NCBI RefSeq assembly: GCF_037976325.1
Contig: NZ_CP150265.1
Span: forward strand, 4,831,501 to 4,895,500
DNA: 64,000 nucleotides
Origin: Paenibacillus sp. FSL K6-3182
Lineage (GTDB): Bacteria; Bacillota; Bacilli; Paenibacillales; Paenibacillaceae
Reading direction: 5' to 3'
Shown here: positions 17,200 to 26,455 of the stretch, piece by piece
How positions within the stretch are numbered: position 1 is the first letter of the stretch
How the letters are laid out: every line of letters begins with the position of its first letter
Notes under the pieces: generated by a model
Told to the model about the DNA's origin: nothing
Databases searched by the model: none
What the model saw: the letters and a program-made list of their open reading frames with translations, nothing else
Translations under genes and position numbers: made by a program

Positions 17200-17859
17200 T
17201 TATTCAGGTTCTCGCATTAACTGCACCGCGTATAACGCAGCTTGCGTTCGGTCCGTTAAATCCAATTTGCTTAAAATGCTGCTCACATGCGTTTTGACTG
17301 TTTTCTCCGCTACAGTGAGCGAGTGCGCAATATCTTTGTTGCTCATTCCTTTGGTAAGCAATTGCAGCACCTCTAGCTCTCTCGGAGTCAATATTTCACT
17401 TAACTCACGAATAGGCAGCCCTTTCACCGAACTAATCTGCGGCGATACTTGAGCGAGCAACGCACTTGCTATATCCGGATGCAGCTGAATATTCCCTTTA
17501 TAGGCGCTGCGAATTGCTTCTGCAAGCTGATCAGGTTCTACATCCTTCAGCATATACCCAGCAGCTCCGGATTGTAGAGCAGGCACGATATGACTCCGAT
17601 CCGAGAAGCTGGTGAGCACAAGCACTTTAATATCCGGATTTTGCCTAGCGATTAAATTGCTCGCCTCGATCCCGTCCATAACCGGCATGTTCAGATCCAT
17701 CAGTATGATATCAGGCTTTAGTTCAGCAGCTTTTTCTACCGCTTCCTTGCCGTTATTCGCTTCACCCACCAGCTCAAAATCAGGCTGCATGCTTAGAAAA
17801 AAAGAAATTCCCTTCAACACAATTTGATGATCATCAACGAGCAATATTTTTATCGTCAA
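17200..17859 (-). CDS. Response regulator, NarL/FixJ (LuxR-HTH) family
   Basis: 219 residues. Receiver with Asp9/Asp10, phospho-acceptor Asp55 (LMDLNMPVMDG) and Lys105 (MLKD). The C-terminal LuxR-type HTH reads LTPRELEVLQLLTKGMSNKDIA then VAEKTVKTHVSSIL. It starts 9 bp after the kinase gene, forming a kinase-regulator operon. Confidence 0.93.
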   Translation of the reverse strand: MTIKILLVDDHQIVLKGISFFLSMQPDFELVGEANNGKEAVEKAAELKPDIILMDLNMPVMDGIEASNLIARQNPDIKVLVLTSFSDRSHIVPALQSGAAGYMLKDVEPDQLAEAIRSAYKGNIQLHPDIASALLAQVSPQISSVKGLPIRELSEILTPRELEVLQLLTKGMSNKDIAHSLTVAEKTVKTHVSSILSKLDLTDRTQAALYAVQLMREPE

Positions 17860-17868
17860 AACAGTTCC

Positions 17869-19521
17869 TCATTCCTCTTCCCACATTTCCATTTCCGTTG
17901 CAATCGGTATAACAGCTGTTACCATTGTAGGTTGCCCTTTTCCGCCCGTTATCGTTAGCTCTCCGCCAAGCGTTTCTGCACGTTCCCGCATCGTTAGCAT
18001 TCCCATGGTCAGTTTTCCTTTACGCTTCTCTTGCGAAAACCCGCGGCCTCGATCCAAAACTTCCAAGCAGGCGCGAGACTCTGTTTTGATGAGCCGCACA
18101 TAAACTGTATTCGTATCTGCATGTTTCCTTACATTATTAAGCGCCTCTTGCCCGATTCTCCAAAGGGCTTCTTCAATCGCACGCGGAAGCTCGCGAACGC
18201 CCTCCACCTTCTCATACACGGTTAAGTCCATGCTCTTGCCATATTGCTTAAGCGCAGTAATTAGCCCATGCTCAAGACCTGCCGGTCGCAGCTGCCATAT
18301 CAGCGTTCTCATTTCCTTCAGCGCTTCCTGTGACAGCTGTCTTATTTCTTGTAATGATCGTTCCACGACAGGTTCTTTGCCTGCCAGCACCGTCTCGGCG
18401 CCCTTCGCTAGAAAGGATAAAGAGAAAACCTTTTGAATAACCGAATCATGCAAATCTCTAGCCATTCGATTTCGCTCTTCCATGCGCGCGAGCTCGCGAC
18501 GCTGCTCATATACCCGCAAATTTTCTACGCTTAACGTGAAATGATCCCCAAGCGAATACATGAAGTCCTCTAAGTAATCATCAAACTGCTTGCCTAACTG
18601 ACTGCTTACAAACAGAACGCCAATCGGGCGGCTGCGAATGCGAAGCGGTATTGCTACTGCTGATGAGAACGGTGGTATCCCTATGGATGATAAGGACGAG
18701 CAGGAATTGCTGTCGCATTCGGACTGTTTGACAAGACGATTCTCATGAAACGCTTTGCTCACCATCCCGCCTTGATCGATGGCAAGCGAAAGCCACTCTT
18801 TTCGGACGTGATTGTCTGTATAATGTGCGCGAAGCGATAATTGCTCTTGTTCATACATAAATAACGATACATGCTGCCAGTTGAACGTATCGCCTATATG
18901 GCTCACTGCTTGCAGCGGCAGATGGTTTATATCTTGTATGGCGTTTATTCTCTGAATAACATCACCAAGCTTCGCATAATGAATCGCATGCTGCTCCTGC
19001 ACCTGATACAGGCGGATTCGCTTAATCGCCGTCCCGATCTGATAAGCAACGGCTTGCAACAGTGCAAGCTCCTCCTCAGTGAAACGATCCTTGCCAGCTT
19101 CAGCAACATTTAACAAGCCGAATTGATCCGTTCCTGCTCTTAGCGGAACCGTCGCATGATGAGTAACACCCTCATTATCACCAAGCTTGTTCGTGATGGC
19201 ATATGTAATTCTTGAGCATTCTATAATATTTACCGCTTGATCCAGCTTGTTTTGCTTAAAGCTTTCAATGCACCAGCAAACCTCGCCGCACATGACCGCC
19301 TGATTGTTTGCCGCTAAACCTTGAGGCAAATTATGTGTAGCCACGCAAAGATTTTCACTTTTATTGTCAATCATAAATATCCAGCCCGTAGTAAAACCTG
19401 TAACCTGAAGCAGCTTGGCAAGCACATCATTCAGCATTTGATCCATGTCGTTTGTGCTGTTAAGTGTCTCTGCTATCTCCTTCAATGCGACCAGCTCATA
19501 AGCTCTTTTTTCTCTGGACAT
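17869..19521 (-). CDS. Cytoplasmic GAF-GAF histidine kinase (HisKA_3 class) with cysteine cluster
   Basis: 550 residues from ATG 19521 (AAGGAAG upstream; the longer frame to 19554 is less likely). No transmembrane segment, so it senses inside the cell. Two GAF domains (about 20-175 and 190-345) precede a HisKA_3 box MEERNRMARDLHDSVIQ (phospho-acceptor His358) and HATPase boxes (GQEALNNVRKHA, DRGRGF, MGMLTMRERA). The first GAF carries Cys-x3-Cys-x-Cys (CGEVCWC region) and a further Cys in IIECSRI, a possible metal, Fe-S or redox site comparable to NreB-type kinases. Partner of the NarL-type regulator. The signal (oxygen, nitrogen oxides or redox) is inferred from the cysteines only. Confidence 0.9.
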   Translation of the reverse strand: MSREKRAYELVALKEIAETLNSTNDMDQMLNDVLAKLLQVTGFTTGWIFMIDNKSENLCVATHNLPQGLAANNQAVMCGEVCWCIESFKQNKLDQAVNIIECSRITYAITNKLGDNEGVTHHATVPLRAGTDQFGLLNVAEAGKDRFTEEELALLQAVAYQIGTAIKRIRLYQVQEQHAIHYAKLGDVIQRINAIQDINHLPLQAVSHIGDTFNWQHVSLFMYEQEQLSLRAHYTDNHVRKEWLSLAIDQGGMVSKAFHENRLVKQSECDSNSCSSLSSIGIPPFSSAVAIPLRIRSRPIGVLFVSSQLGKQFDDYLEDFMYSLGDHFTLSVENLRVYEQRRELARMEERNRMARDLHDSVIQKVFSLSFLAKGAETVLAGKEPVVERSLQEIRQLSQEALKEMRTLIWQLRPAGLEHGLITALKQYGKSMDLTVYEKVEGVRELPRAIEEALWRIGQEALNNVRKHADTNTVYVRLIKTESRACLEVLDRGRGFSQEKRKGKLTMGMLTMRERAETLGGELTITGGKGQPTMVTAVIPIATEMEMWEEE

Positions 19522-19565
19522 GCTTCCACTTCCTTCTAAGCACACATTATACACCTACCTGAACA

Positions 19566-19613
19566 GCAAAAAAAAGAGCCGATCCAAAGCAGCTTGCGCT
19601 GCTTAAGCTGGAT
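19566..19613 (-). terminator. Intrinsic terminator after the broken Bcr/CflA gene
   Basis: On the - strand a compound stem (GAGCC...GGCTC with inner AAGCAGC/GCTGCTT) is followed by eight T. It retains terminator form although the gene before it is decayed. Confidence 0.8.
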
Positions 19614-19628
19614 GGCAGGCTCGTTGGA

Positions 19629-20179
19629 TTAGCGCTTTCGAAACGGCTTTTTGATCAAAAGAATATAACAGGCTACAGCACTCAACTCTGCAATGGCTAT
19701 CCAAATTCCCATAGGGAGCGCATTTGCGCTGCCGCCAAGACCTACGAGCGGTAAAATCATGCCCCCAAATGTAAAGGATAATAACCCGAGCAATGCAGAT
19801 GCGCTTCCCGCAGCATAGCCATGCTTTTGCATTGCTAAAGAGAAGCCAGTCGTCGAAATAATACCAACGCTTGCTACAACAAAAAACAATGGCACAAGAA
19901 TCGCAGCGAGCGGCGCGTCAATTAATATCATGATAAGCAATATTCCGCTAGCTGATGCCGAACAAGAGACGCGCTTGTAACGAAATCATCCGTTAGCTGC
20001 GGCAGCGCCGGCAAATACATGTCAAGGGACAACGGCCCAAACGCGGAGAGCGATCCAAGCAAGAGGATCAGCCAAAGCCGTTTAATGCCAGTGAATTGAT
20101 TTTGAGTTTGAATTTTTTTCTGAGCAAGCAAGTAGGGCATCTCATTCTGTGGCACTTTTTCCTTGATCCACTTTATCAC
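19629..20179 (-). pseudogene. Bcr/CflA-family drug efflux transporter remnant, internal deletion plus frameshift
   Basis: Two open frames on the - strand together form only the ends of an MFS transporter. The first (to 20179) has the N-terminal cytoplasmic tail and TM1 (AFGPLSLDMYLPALPQLTDDF, the Bcr/CflA signature) and then goes out of frame. The second (19629-19940) has the last three transmembrane segments (FGGMILPLVGLGG). Around 240 residues, TM2 to TM9, are missing, and the join at about 19955-19975 also changes frame. Intact proteins are near 400 residues. A working transporter is not possible from this piece. Confidence 0.85.
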
Positions 20180-20307
20180 CTTTCATTATTTGTTCCAATA
20201 GAAAAGTCGTTTCAGCAAATATTTGTCCTCTTTTGTTTTGTTTGTTATGATTGAGCTAATAATGTCGTTTAACGTAGCATCTTGTAGCTACCATTTAGGA
20301 GGATCAC

Positions 20308-21249
20308 ATGCAAAAGATTAAAATTTTCTCCGGCACTTCGAACCAGAAGTTGGCTGAGGAGTTATGTAAAGAACTTGAGCTCCCGCTAGGCAATGTTGCA
20401 ATATCAAGGCATCAAAGCGGTGAGATTCATGTTTCATACGGAGAACCTATTCGTACTTGTGACGTATTCATCGTCCAATCACTATCCCATCCCGTTAATG
20501 AGCATTTAATCGAAACTCTCGTCATGATAGACGCTGCCAAACGAGCATCAGCGAAAACCATTAATATCGTTATGCCTTACTATGGTTATGCACGTCAGGA
20601 AAGAAAGTCGGCACCGAGGGAGCCCATCTCCGCTAAGATGGTAGCCGATGTATTGACTACCGTTGGAGCAAACCGAATCATTACCGTCGATTTGCATGCT
20701 GATCCGATTCAAGGCTTCTTCGATATTCCAGTCGATCATTTAACGGCGCTCGATTTGATCATTGATTATTTGCGAAGCAAAAACATTAAAAACCCTGTTG
20801 TCGTATCGCCAGATGCGGGCCGAGCTACAACAGCCGAGAAACTTGCCGGCTTGCTGGACTGTCCATTTGCGATCATGATCAAAAATCGTCCCGCTCATAA
20901 TCAGTCTGAAATCACGCATATCATCGGTGATGTTGAAGATATGACACCAATTATTATTGAAGACTTAATTGATACAGGCAGCACAATTGTAAACGTCGTA
21001 GAGGCGCTTAAGAAAAAAGGCGCGCATGATTCCTACATATGTGCAACACATGGCCTGTTCTCAGCCAATGCGCTTGAGAAGCTGGATCATCCGAACATCC
21101 GCGAAGTCGTTATTACAGATACGATCAGTATCGGTCAAGAGCATTCGAGTAAATTTGTCGTACTGCCGATGTCCCCGCTCCTTGCAACCGCCATTAAAAT
21201 CATTACCGAAGGCGGCTCGATTGCAACTTTGTTTAAATCAGGCTCATAG
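20308..21249 (+). CDS. prs: Ribose-phosphate pyrophosphokinase (PRPP synthetase), divergent paralogue
   Basis: 313 residues; makes PRPP from ribose-5-phosphate and ATP for nucleotide, His and Trp synthesis. Conserved: DPVNEHLIETL-type segment, PYYGYARQERK, DLHADPIQGFFDIP (metal/ATP site), catalytic Lys and Arg in MIKNRP, and the PRPP loop IIEDLIDTGSTI. Changed from the housekeeping enzyme: RKARSREP reads RKSAPREP, PDHGGVTRAR reads PDAGRATTAE, DDIIDTAGT reads EDLIDTGST. It is not beside glmU/spoVG, the usual place of housekeeping prs in bacilli, so it is probably a second copy with altered regulation. TAGGAGG precedes the ATG; a terminator follows. Confidence 0.9.
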   Translation: MQKIKIFSGTSNQKLAEELCKELELPLGNVAISRHQSGEIHVSYGEPIRTCDVFIVQSLSHPVNEHLIETLVMIDAAKRASAKTINIVMPYYGYARQERKSAPREPISAKMVADVLTTVGANRIITVDLHADPIQGFFDIPVDHLTALDLIIDYLRSKNIKNPVVVSPDAGRATTAEKLAGLLDCPFAIMIKNRPAHNQSEITHIIGDVEDMTPIIIEDLIDTGSTIVNVVEALKKKGAHDSYICATHGLFSANALEKLDHPNIREVVITDTISIGQEHSSKFVVLPMSPLLATAIKIITEGGSIATLFKSGS

Positions 21250-21285
21250 GCCGTCAGTAAAGCAAAATAACATATAACATCAATT

Positions 21286-21322
21286 ATGCCCCCTTGCTCT
21301 TTCGCAAGGGGGTATTTATTTT
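21286..21322 (+). terminator. Intrinsic terminator of the PRPP synthetase gene
   Basis: Perfect arms CCCCCTTGC and GCAAGGGGG, 6-nt loop, followed by a T-rich tail (TATTTATTTT). Confidence 0.9.
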
Positions 21323-21328
21323 GCATGC

Positions 21329-21357
21329 GTATAGCTATGGTAAACCGTGGCAAAATA
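21329..21357 (+). promoter_or_regulatory. Possible sigma-G promoter of the germination operon
   Basis: GTATA, 17 bp, CAAAATA agrees with the sigma-G consensus (GHATR, 17-18 bp, CATNMTA) with one mismatch. It lies between the prs terminator and the gerA-type gene, where forespore expression would be expected. Weak by itself. Confidence 0.4.
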
Positions 21358-21398
21358 GGTGTATCAATCAAGACGGCAGCGAGGATGGGAGGATAACA

Positions 21399-22877
21399 AT
21401 GGATCAAACAGAACCTATCAGCTCAGACCTGAAAATAAACATAGAACGTATAAAAGAAATTTTTTCGGATACAAGCGATTTAGTCATAAGGAAACTAACG
21501 ATCAAGCAAACAACTGAGCAAGCAGCACTCATATACATCGATGGGCTGACAGATGGAGCAGCAATTAATAGTGACGTCCTTCGTCCCTTGCAGCTAGATT
21601 CGAGCGGGGGAAAACCCGGTGATGAGTTAATGATGACCATTGGACAAATCGTACCCGAAACGAATTGGTACCAAATTGAGATAGCAATACTGCACGGCAA
21701 ATCCATATTATTCGTGAGCGGCAGAGAGGCGGCCTATGTGCTTGGCACAAGCGGCTGGCCGCAGCGGGCAATTGAAGATCCACAAATGGAAGCCTCCTTA
21801 AAAGGCGCCCATCAAGGCTTTGTCGAAACCAGCGGCCAAAATATCGCTATGATCAGACGTTATATCCCGAATCGCGAATTAAAAATGAAACGGCTGATTG
21901 TCGGTCGGCGCGGCCAGACCTCCGTAACGATTATTTACCTAGAGGATGTAATGAATCCTCAATTGTTAAACGATCTTAAGGATCGCATTCAAAAGATTGA
22001 CGTAGACGTCATTTTAAACACCGGTGAGCTGGCAGAGCTGATCGAGGATAATCCCTTCTCACTCTTCCCGCAATTCGTTCTTACTGAGCGGCCAGATTCT
22101 GCAGCATCGCAAATTTTGCAAGGAAGATGTGTCGTTGTCGTCGACCGTTCGCCAAGCGTACTCGTTGCTCCAGTCAGCTTCTACTCTTATTTCCAAAGCA
22201 TCGACGATTATAGTACTCGTTGGTCCATTGCAACCTTTTTGAGGCTGCTGCGAATGTTTGCATTTATTACTGCTACATTTTTGCCTGCCTTTTATATCGC
22301 AGTTGTTTCCTTCCATATCGAGATCATTCCAATGAAGCTGCTTCTCACCCTGGGAGAATCACGCGGACAAGTACCGTTTCCACCTTTTGTGGAGGCCATT
22401 ATAATGGAAATCACTTTGGAAATGCTCCGTGAAGCTGGCGTCCGGCTGCCTGCCCCCGTTGGCCAGACGGTTGGCATCGTTGGGGGTATTGTGCTTGGAC
22501 AAGCTGTCGTTCAAGCAGGCTTAATAAGCAATGTTATGGTTATCGTTGTAGCATTTACAGCCATTTCTTCATTTATTTTGCCGAACTACGATATGGTTGC
22601 AGCCGTTCGCTTAATTCGTTTCATGCTCATGATTTTATCCTCACTGTTCGGATTTGTCGGGATCATCGTTGGTTTGATGACGATGATCGCTCATTTATTA
22701 ACGCTTAAATCGCTTGGTATGCCTTATGGAAGCCCACTGGCTCCGCTCCGTTTCTCAGATTTGAAGGATACCCTAATACGAGCACCATTATGGCTGATGG
22801 AAAAAAGACCAAAAAACGCACTCCCGCTTCAAGAAAAACGTCAAACAAACACTCGGAAGGAGGATGGAGCACATTGA
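21399..22877 (+). CDS. Spore germinant receptor subunit A (GerA/GerKA family)
   Basis: 492 residues from ATG 21399 (GGGAGGATAACA upstream); the open frame reaches back to 21294 into the terminator and is not used. A soluble N-terminal half (INIERIKEIFSDTSDLVIRKL; SVTIIYLEDVMNP) is followed by about five transmembrane segments with the family motif PFPPFVEAIIMEITLEMLREAG. GerA-type proteins sit in the spore inner membrane with B and C subunits and help sense nutrients such as amino acids or sugars. First gene of a three-gene operon. Ligand not predictable. Confidence 0.93.
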   Translation: MDQTEPISSDLKINIERIKEIFSDTSDLVIRKLTIKQTTEQAALIYIDGLTDGAAINSDVLRPLQLDSSGGKPGDELMMTIGQIVPETNWYQIEIAILHGKSILFVSGREAAYVLGTSGWPQRAIEDPQMEASLKGAHQGFVETSGQNIAMIRRYIPNRELKMKRLIVGRRGQTSVTIIYLEDVMNPQLLNDLKDRIQKIDVDVILNTGELAELIEDNPFSLFPQFVLTERPDSAASQILQGRCVVVVDRSPSVLVAPVSFYSYFQSIDDYSTRWSIATFLRLLRMFAFITATFLPAFYIAVVSFHIEIIPMKLLLTLGESRGQVPFPPFVEAIIMEITLEMLREAGVRLPAPVGQTVGIVGGIVLGQAVVQAGLISNVMVIVVAFTAISSFILPNYDMVAAVRLIRFMLMILSSLFGFVGIIVGLMTMIAHLLTLKSLGMPYGSPLAPLRFSDLKDTLIRAPLWLMEKRPKNALPLQEKRQTNTRKEDGAH

Positions 22878-23974
22878 CGAACACCGAAGGTAATACGATA
22901 ACTTCGATGCAATTTATATTTATTATTTCCGGTATTCAGATTAGTGTTGCCGTCCTTTCCTTACCGAGAAAGTTAGCAGAAATAGCAGGAACGGACGGCT
23001 GGATTTCCATTTTAATTGGTTATGCCATCAGTCTTCTATGCGGGTATATCATTATTATGGTGATGAGACATTGTTCTGATAAAACATTAATTGATGCGCT
23101 GCCTGCAATGATGGGGAAATGGCTTGCCAAAGGATTCACCCTATTGTTGGCCTTGTTTTTCCTCTCTCTTATGTACGACGGTCTTGTGCGCACTATCTTG
23201 ATTATTAAAATTTGGCTGATGCCAAACACCCAGTCCTACATACTCATGATTCTGCTGTTAATACCCGCTTATAAAATCGCTATAAACGGACCGCGCATCT
23301 TGGGACGATATGCAGAACTAGTTGCTGTCATATCATGCTGGTTGCCCTTTGTTTATCTATTTACCCTCAAATATGCTCATTGGCTCAACTTGCTGCCCAT
23401 ATTAAAAGTAGGCTGGCTGCCTGTCCTGTCGGCGTTGAAAGTAACGATTTATCCGAATCTGGGCCTGGCTGCCGTTTTTATATTTTATCCTTATTTAGTT
23501 AAGAAGGATAAAGCTGCTTCTTCACTATTTATATCCAATACGATTACCCTATCTGTACATCTATTTATTACAATCATATGCTTCATTTACTTCAGTCCCC
23601 ATGAAATCACACTTTATAATGATCCAATCATCAGTATTCTCAAAACAATTGAATTTCGCTTTATTGAACGGATTGAGGTGCCTTTCATCGCGTTTTATTT
23701 GTTTGTCTTCTCACTCGTTTGGATTCCGTCTATGTATATCGTCTCTTTTTGCATAAGCAAGGTTTTCGGGCTAAGCAGCCATCGTGTCCCATTACGCATC
23801 TTGTGCATTATGATTGCAATAGCTACTTTTATTCACATCCCCTCATTCAAGCAAAGCGATCAAATGGAATTATGGCTTACTTGGTTTGGTTTTGGGATGG
23901 AATATATACTCCCTATTCTACTGCTGATATACATGGTCATCTACAAACGAATACATCGGAGGGCTGAACTATGA
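22874..23974 (+). CDS. Spore germinant receptor subunit B (GerKB-type permease, APC superfamily)
   Basis: About 366 residues, ten transmembrane segments, of the endospore germination permease family. The start is most likely TTG 22874, which has AAGGAGG nine bases upstream and overlaps the A-subunit stop as TTGA; the open frame to 22790 overlaps subunit A by 88 bp. The first membrane helix (QFIFIISGIQISVAVLSLPR) is typical: these proteins resemble amino-acid transporters and hold the germinant pocket. Confidence 0.92.
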   Translation: MTNTEGNTITSMQFIFIISGIQISVAVLSLPRKLAEIAGTDGWISILIGYAISLLCGYIIIMVMRHCSDKTLIDALPAMMGKWLAKGFTLLLALFFLSLMYDGLVRTILIIKIWLMPNTQSYILMILLLIPAYKIAINGPRILGRYAELVAVISCWLPFVYLFTLKYAHWLNLLPILKVGWLPVLSALKVTIYPNLGLAAVFIFYPYLVKKDKAASSLFISNTITLSVHLFITIICFIYFSPHEITLYNDPIISILKTIEFRFIERIEVPFIAFYLFVFSLVWIPSMYIVSFCISKVFGLSSHRVPLRILCIMIAIATFIHIPSFKQSDQMELWLTWFGFGMEYILPILLLIYMVIYKRIHRRAEL

Positions 23975-25095
23975 AGCTGCGCCTCTTTTTTGTATGTTGC
24001 TTGTTCATTACGATTTGTCTTACTGCAACCGCCTGCGGGGATCAGCTGTATTTAGAAAATGCGGCAACACCGCTTGCTCTTGGCATGGATTTGGATAAAA
24101 ATGAGAAATTTCATTTTTATTCTTCCGCTCCTGTTTTCAGCAAAAATATAAAGAAAAAGAGCCAAGAAACGTCAGGCAGCGCGAATTCGCTTCGGCAATC
24201 CAAAGCGATCCAAGACTCGCAATCAAGCGGTTCCATCCAAGGTCGAAATTACCAGGTTATTCTCCTAGGCAGACATTTTCTGAGTTACGAGGATTGGTTT
24301 CCGATGCTTGATGTGTTGTTTCGTGATGCAAGAAACACGGTAACCGACCGAGTTATTGCTGTTGATGGCTCTTTAGATGAGGTATTTTCACTAAATCCTC
24401 CTGATCAGCCGCTGCTTCCTATTCTTCTCAGAGGCATGGTGGACACCAAATCGATAAAATCGGAAACGTATGCGACGACCGCCCAAGAATTTCACAGGCA
24501 GTTTTATGATAAAGGCTTAACGCCTTACATTGCAGAAGTGAAGATCGTCAATAATCAGGTTAGGCTGAAAGGCTCCGCTTTGCTGAATCCGAAAGGCAAA
24601 TATGAGCTTTCATTGGGCCCCCAAGAAACGATCCTGCTAAGTATTTTGCAGAAACAAGCGGCACCGGGCTTCAGCTTGTCCTATCCCATTCCCGGTGAGC
24701 CTGTAAACGGGCCATTCGAAACGAATATTTTAAGCCTAACTGGCGCCAAAGTAAAAACAAAAATCAAAACTACCTATGAAAACAATAAATTCAAGTTTGA
24801 TATCCACGTGAAGACAAGGGGCAGTCTCTCCGAGCATCTATTCCCTTTCAATGTAGAGAAGGAGGATAAAAAGCTGGAAAAACAAGTAGCTGTTCTCATG
24901 CAGGAGCAATTTACGAGCATTATCGAGAAACTGCAAAAACATAAAATCGATCCCATAGGGCTTGGAGTGTATGCAAGAGCAAAGGAATACGAGAAATTTT
25001 GCAAGGTAGAGGATCATTGGGGTGAAGCATTTGCGAATGCTGAAGTGCGTGTAAAGGTAGATTTAGAAATCACTTCAATGGGGCCTGTTAAGTAA
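23971..25095 (+). CDS. Spore germinant receptor subunit C (Ger(x)C lipoprotein)
   Basis: 374 residues. Lipoprotein signal peptide with lipobox TATAC, then the three-domain Ger(x)C body, including RFVI-like LLGRHFLSYEDWFPMLDVLFRDARN and the C-terminal DPIGLGVYARAKEYEKF motif shared by GerAC/GerKC. The ATG overlaps the B-subunit stop as ATGA, so A-B-C are translationally coupled and a complete receptor is encoded. Confidence 0.94.
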   Translation: MKLRLFFVCCLFITICLTATACGDQLYLENAATPLALGMDLDKNEKFHFYSSAPVFSKNIKKKSQETSGSANSLRQSKAIQDSQSSGSIQGRNYQVILLGRHFLSYEDWFPMLDVLFRDARNTVTDRVIAVDGSLDEVFSLNPPDQPLLPILLRGMVDTKSIKSETYATTAQEFHRQFYDKGLTPYIAEVKIVNNQVRLKGSALLNPKGKYELSLGPQETILLSILQKQAAPGFSLSYPIPGEPVNGPFETNILSLTGAKVKTKIKTTYENNKFKFDIHVKTRGSLSEHLFPFNVEKEDKKLEKQVAVLMQEQFTSIIEKLQKHKIDPIGLGVYARAKEYEKFCKVEDHWGEAFANAEVRVKVDLEITSMGPVK

Positions 25096-25107
25096 GTATC
25101 GAGGGAT

Positions 25108-25150
25108 TAAAAAAGAAGGATACCAGCAAGTATGCGGTATCCTTCTTTCT
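25108..25150. terminator. Bidirectional intrinsic terminator
   Basis: AAAGAAGGATACC and GGTATCCTTCTTT arms around an 11-nt loop, with A-run and T-run on the two sides. It serves the germination operon (+) and the DUF3891 gene (-). Confidence 0.88.
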
Positions 25151-25164
25151 AGCGATGACTATTC

Positions 25165-25923
25165 CTATGGCGCTTGCTGAAAACGAATCTTATGCGCAAG
25201 CAGCTCTGCACGCTGATAAGCTTCTGCGATCCCATAAACAGCAATGTCCGCCTTGCTTACTTCTTTATAAGATAATGAAGTCTCCACCTCATGTTTGAAA
25301 GGGAATGGATGCAATTGGATGGTCGTTTCATCCTTCCAATCCGCTATCAATGAGGTTTGTCCCGTACGATCGAACCAATAGGGAAACCCATTAGCAAACC
25401 ATTCATATTGATTTCGAGGTGTTCCCGGCTGCTCCATACATACAAACAGCGACAGCTCATCACAAAGCAGCAGCGTTTTCGCATGAAGCTGAAGCAGGCT
25501 AACGTCCAGCTGAAGTCGCTCGATGATCGCGCTTTGTCTTGCAAATTCACGTTCTACAAACGTAATCGTATCATCATTTCTGAACCTTTCAGCAAGCGTC
25601 GTATACAAAATACTGCCGAGCAAAGCGGCGTATTCGCTCGTTTTCTGAACATGATCCAAGCCTTTGGAATAGAAGAAAAAGCGGATGTTGCCTGGAAAAT
25701 CGCGGAACGAAAACGGCATATTTGCTGCATCATTCCAAAGCGGGATACGGTCCAAATCAATCCAGTTGCTATCATGCTCATATGCAGCGTAAGCTAATTC
25801 ATCTTTTCGTTCCTCACTATGAAATAACTGGCTCTGCCAGGCAGAAACAAGATCTCCGGATATTCTCGCATGATCATGTTGTGCGATCAATATGAATGCG
25901 TCTTCCTTCTCATATAAAATCAT
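25165..25923 (-). CDS. DUF3891 family protein
   Basis: 252 residues from ATG 25923 (AAAGGGA upstream). Reads as DUF3891: an early HDHARISGDL segment and AAYEHDSNWIDLD supply several His and Asp residues that could bind a metal, suggesting an HD-phosphohydrolase-like helical fold, but no reaction is established for the family as far as I know. Later segments (LLCDELSLFVCME, ETSLSYKEV) are also typical. It shares strand with the chorismate mutase gene about 60 bp upstream and may be co-transcribed with it. Confidence 0.75.
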   Translation of the reverse strand: MILYEKEDAFILIAQHDHARISGDLVSAWQSQLFHSEERKDELAYAAYEHDSNWIDLDRIPLWNDAANMPFSFRDFPGNIRFFFYSKGLDHVQKTSEYAALLGSILYTTLAERFRNDDTITFVEREFARQSAIIERLQLDVSLLQLHAKTLLLCDELSLFVCMEQPGTPRNQYEWFANGFPYWFDRTGQTSLIADWKDETTIQLHPFPFKHEVETSLSYKEVSKADIAVYGIAEAYQRAELLAHKIRFQQAP

Positions 25924-25981
25924 CGTTTCCATCCCTTTCTTCGTCACACAGTAGTTAAATAATATTGTATTTCTATATCAG

Positions 25982-26284
25982 CTAATCACGATTGTTCAGC
26001 GCGTAAACTTGCTCAATTTCCTTATGCCGTGAAATAACAACATCCATTAAGCATCTATAAATCGAAGCTGCTGTCTCTGGATTTAAATCATGGCTGCTCG
26101 CAAGTTTCTTTATTTTATCAAATTGTTGGGCTTCCCGGCTCAGGTCTTGTGCAGCGAGATGGTTTGCTGCTTTGTACATACCCACTTCTTCCGTTAATTG
26201 AAACCGCCTTGCAAGCAAGGAAATGATGTCGTGATCGATTTGATCGATCGCTTGTCTTAATTCATCTAGTCTAGATACTTCCAT
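25982..26284 (-). CDS. Chorismate mutase, AroQ class, stand-alone
   Basis: 100 residues, all helical. LDELRQAIDQIDHDIISLLARRFQLTEEVGMYKA carries the conserved Arg, Asp and Lys residues of the AroQ active site, and DLSREAQQFDKI matches the second half of the pocket. It converts chorismate to prephenate for Phe/Tyr synthesis. AAGGGAGAG precedes the ATG. It is not near other aromatic amino-acid genes, so it may be an extra copy. Confidence 0.88.
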   Translation of the reverse strand: MEVSRLDELRQAIDQIDHDIISLLARRFQLTEEVGMYKAANHLAAQDLSREAQQFDKIKKLASSHDLNPETAASIYRCLMDVVISRHKEIEQVYALNNRD

Positions 26285-26379
26285 GCGTCTCTCCCTTAAA
26301 TATTTTTCCTATAATTGTACCATCTCCATCACTTAGCGGCTATGTGCATTCGCATTTATCGGATGTAAATTCCAGAACA

Positions 26380-26420
26380 ATAAAAAGAAGAGCCGCCTTA
26401 TTTCTAAGAAGGAGCTCTCC
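26380..26420 (-). terminator. Intrinsic terminator of the GH4 gene
   Basis: Imperfect stem AGAGC-TCCTT / AAGGCG-GCTCT on the - strand, followed by TTCTTTTT. Confidence 0.65.
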
Positions 26421-26455
26421 TGTGAACATTTCTATCGTTCTATTTCGCAAAGACA

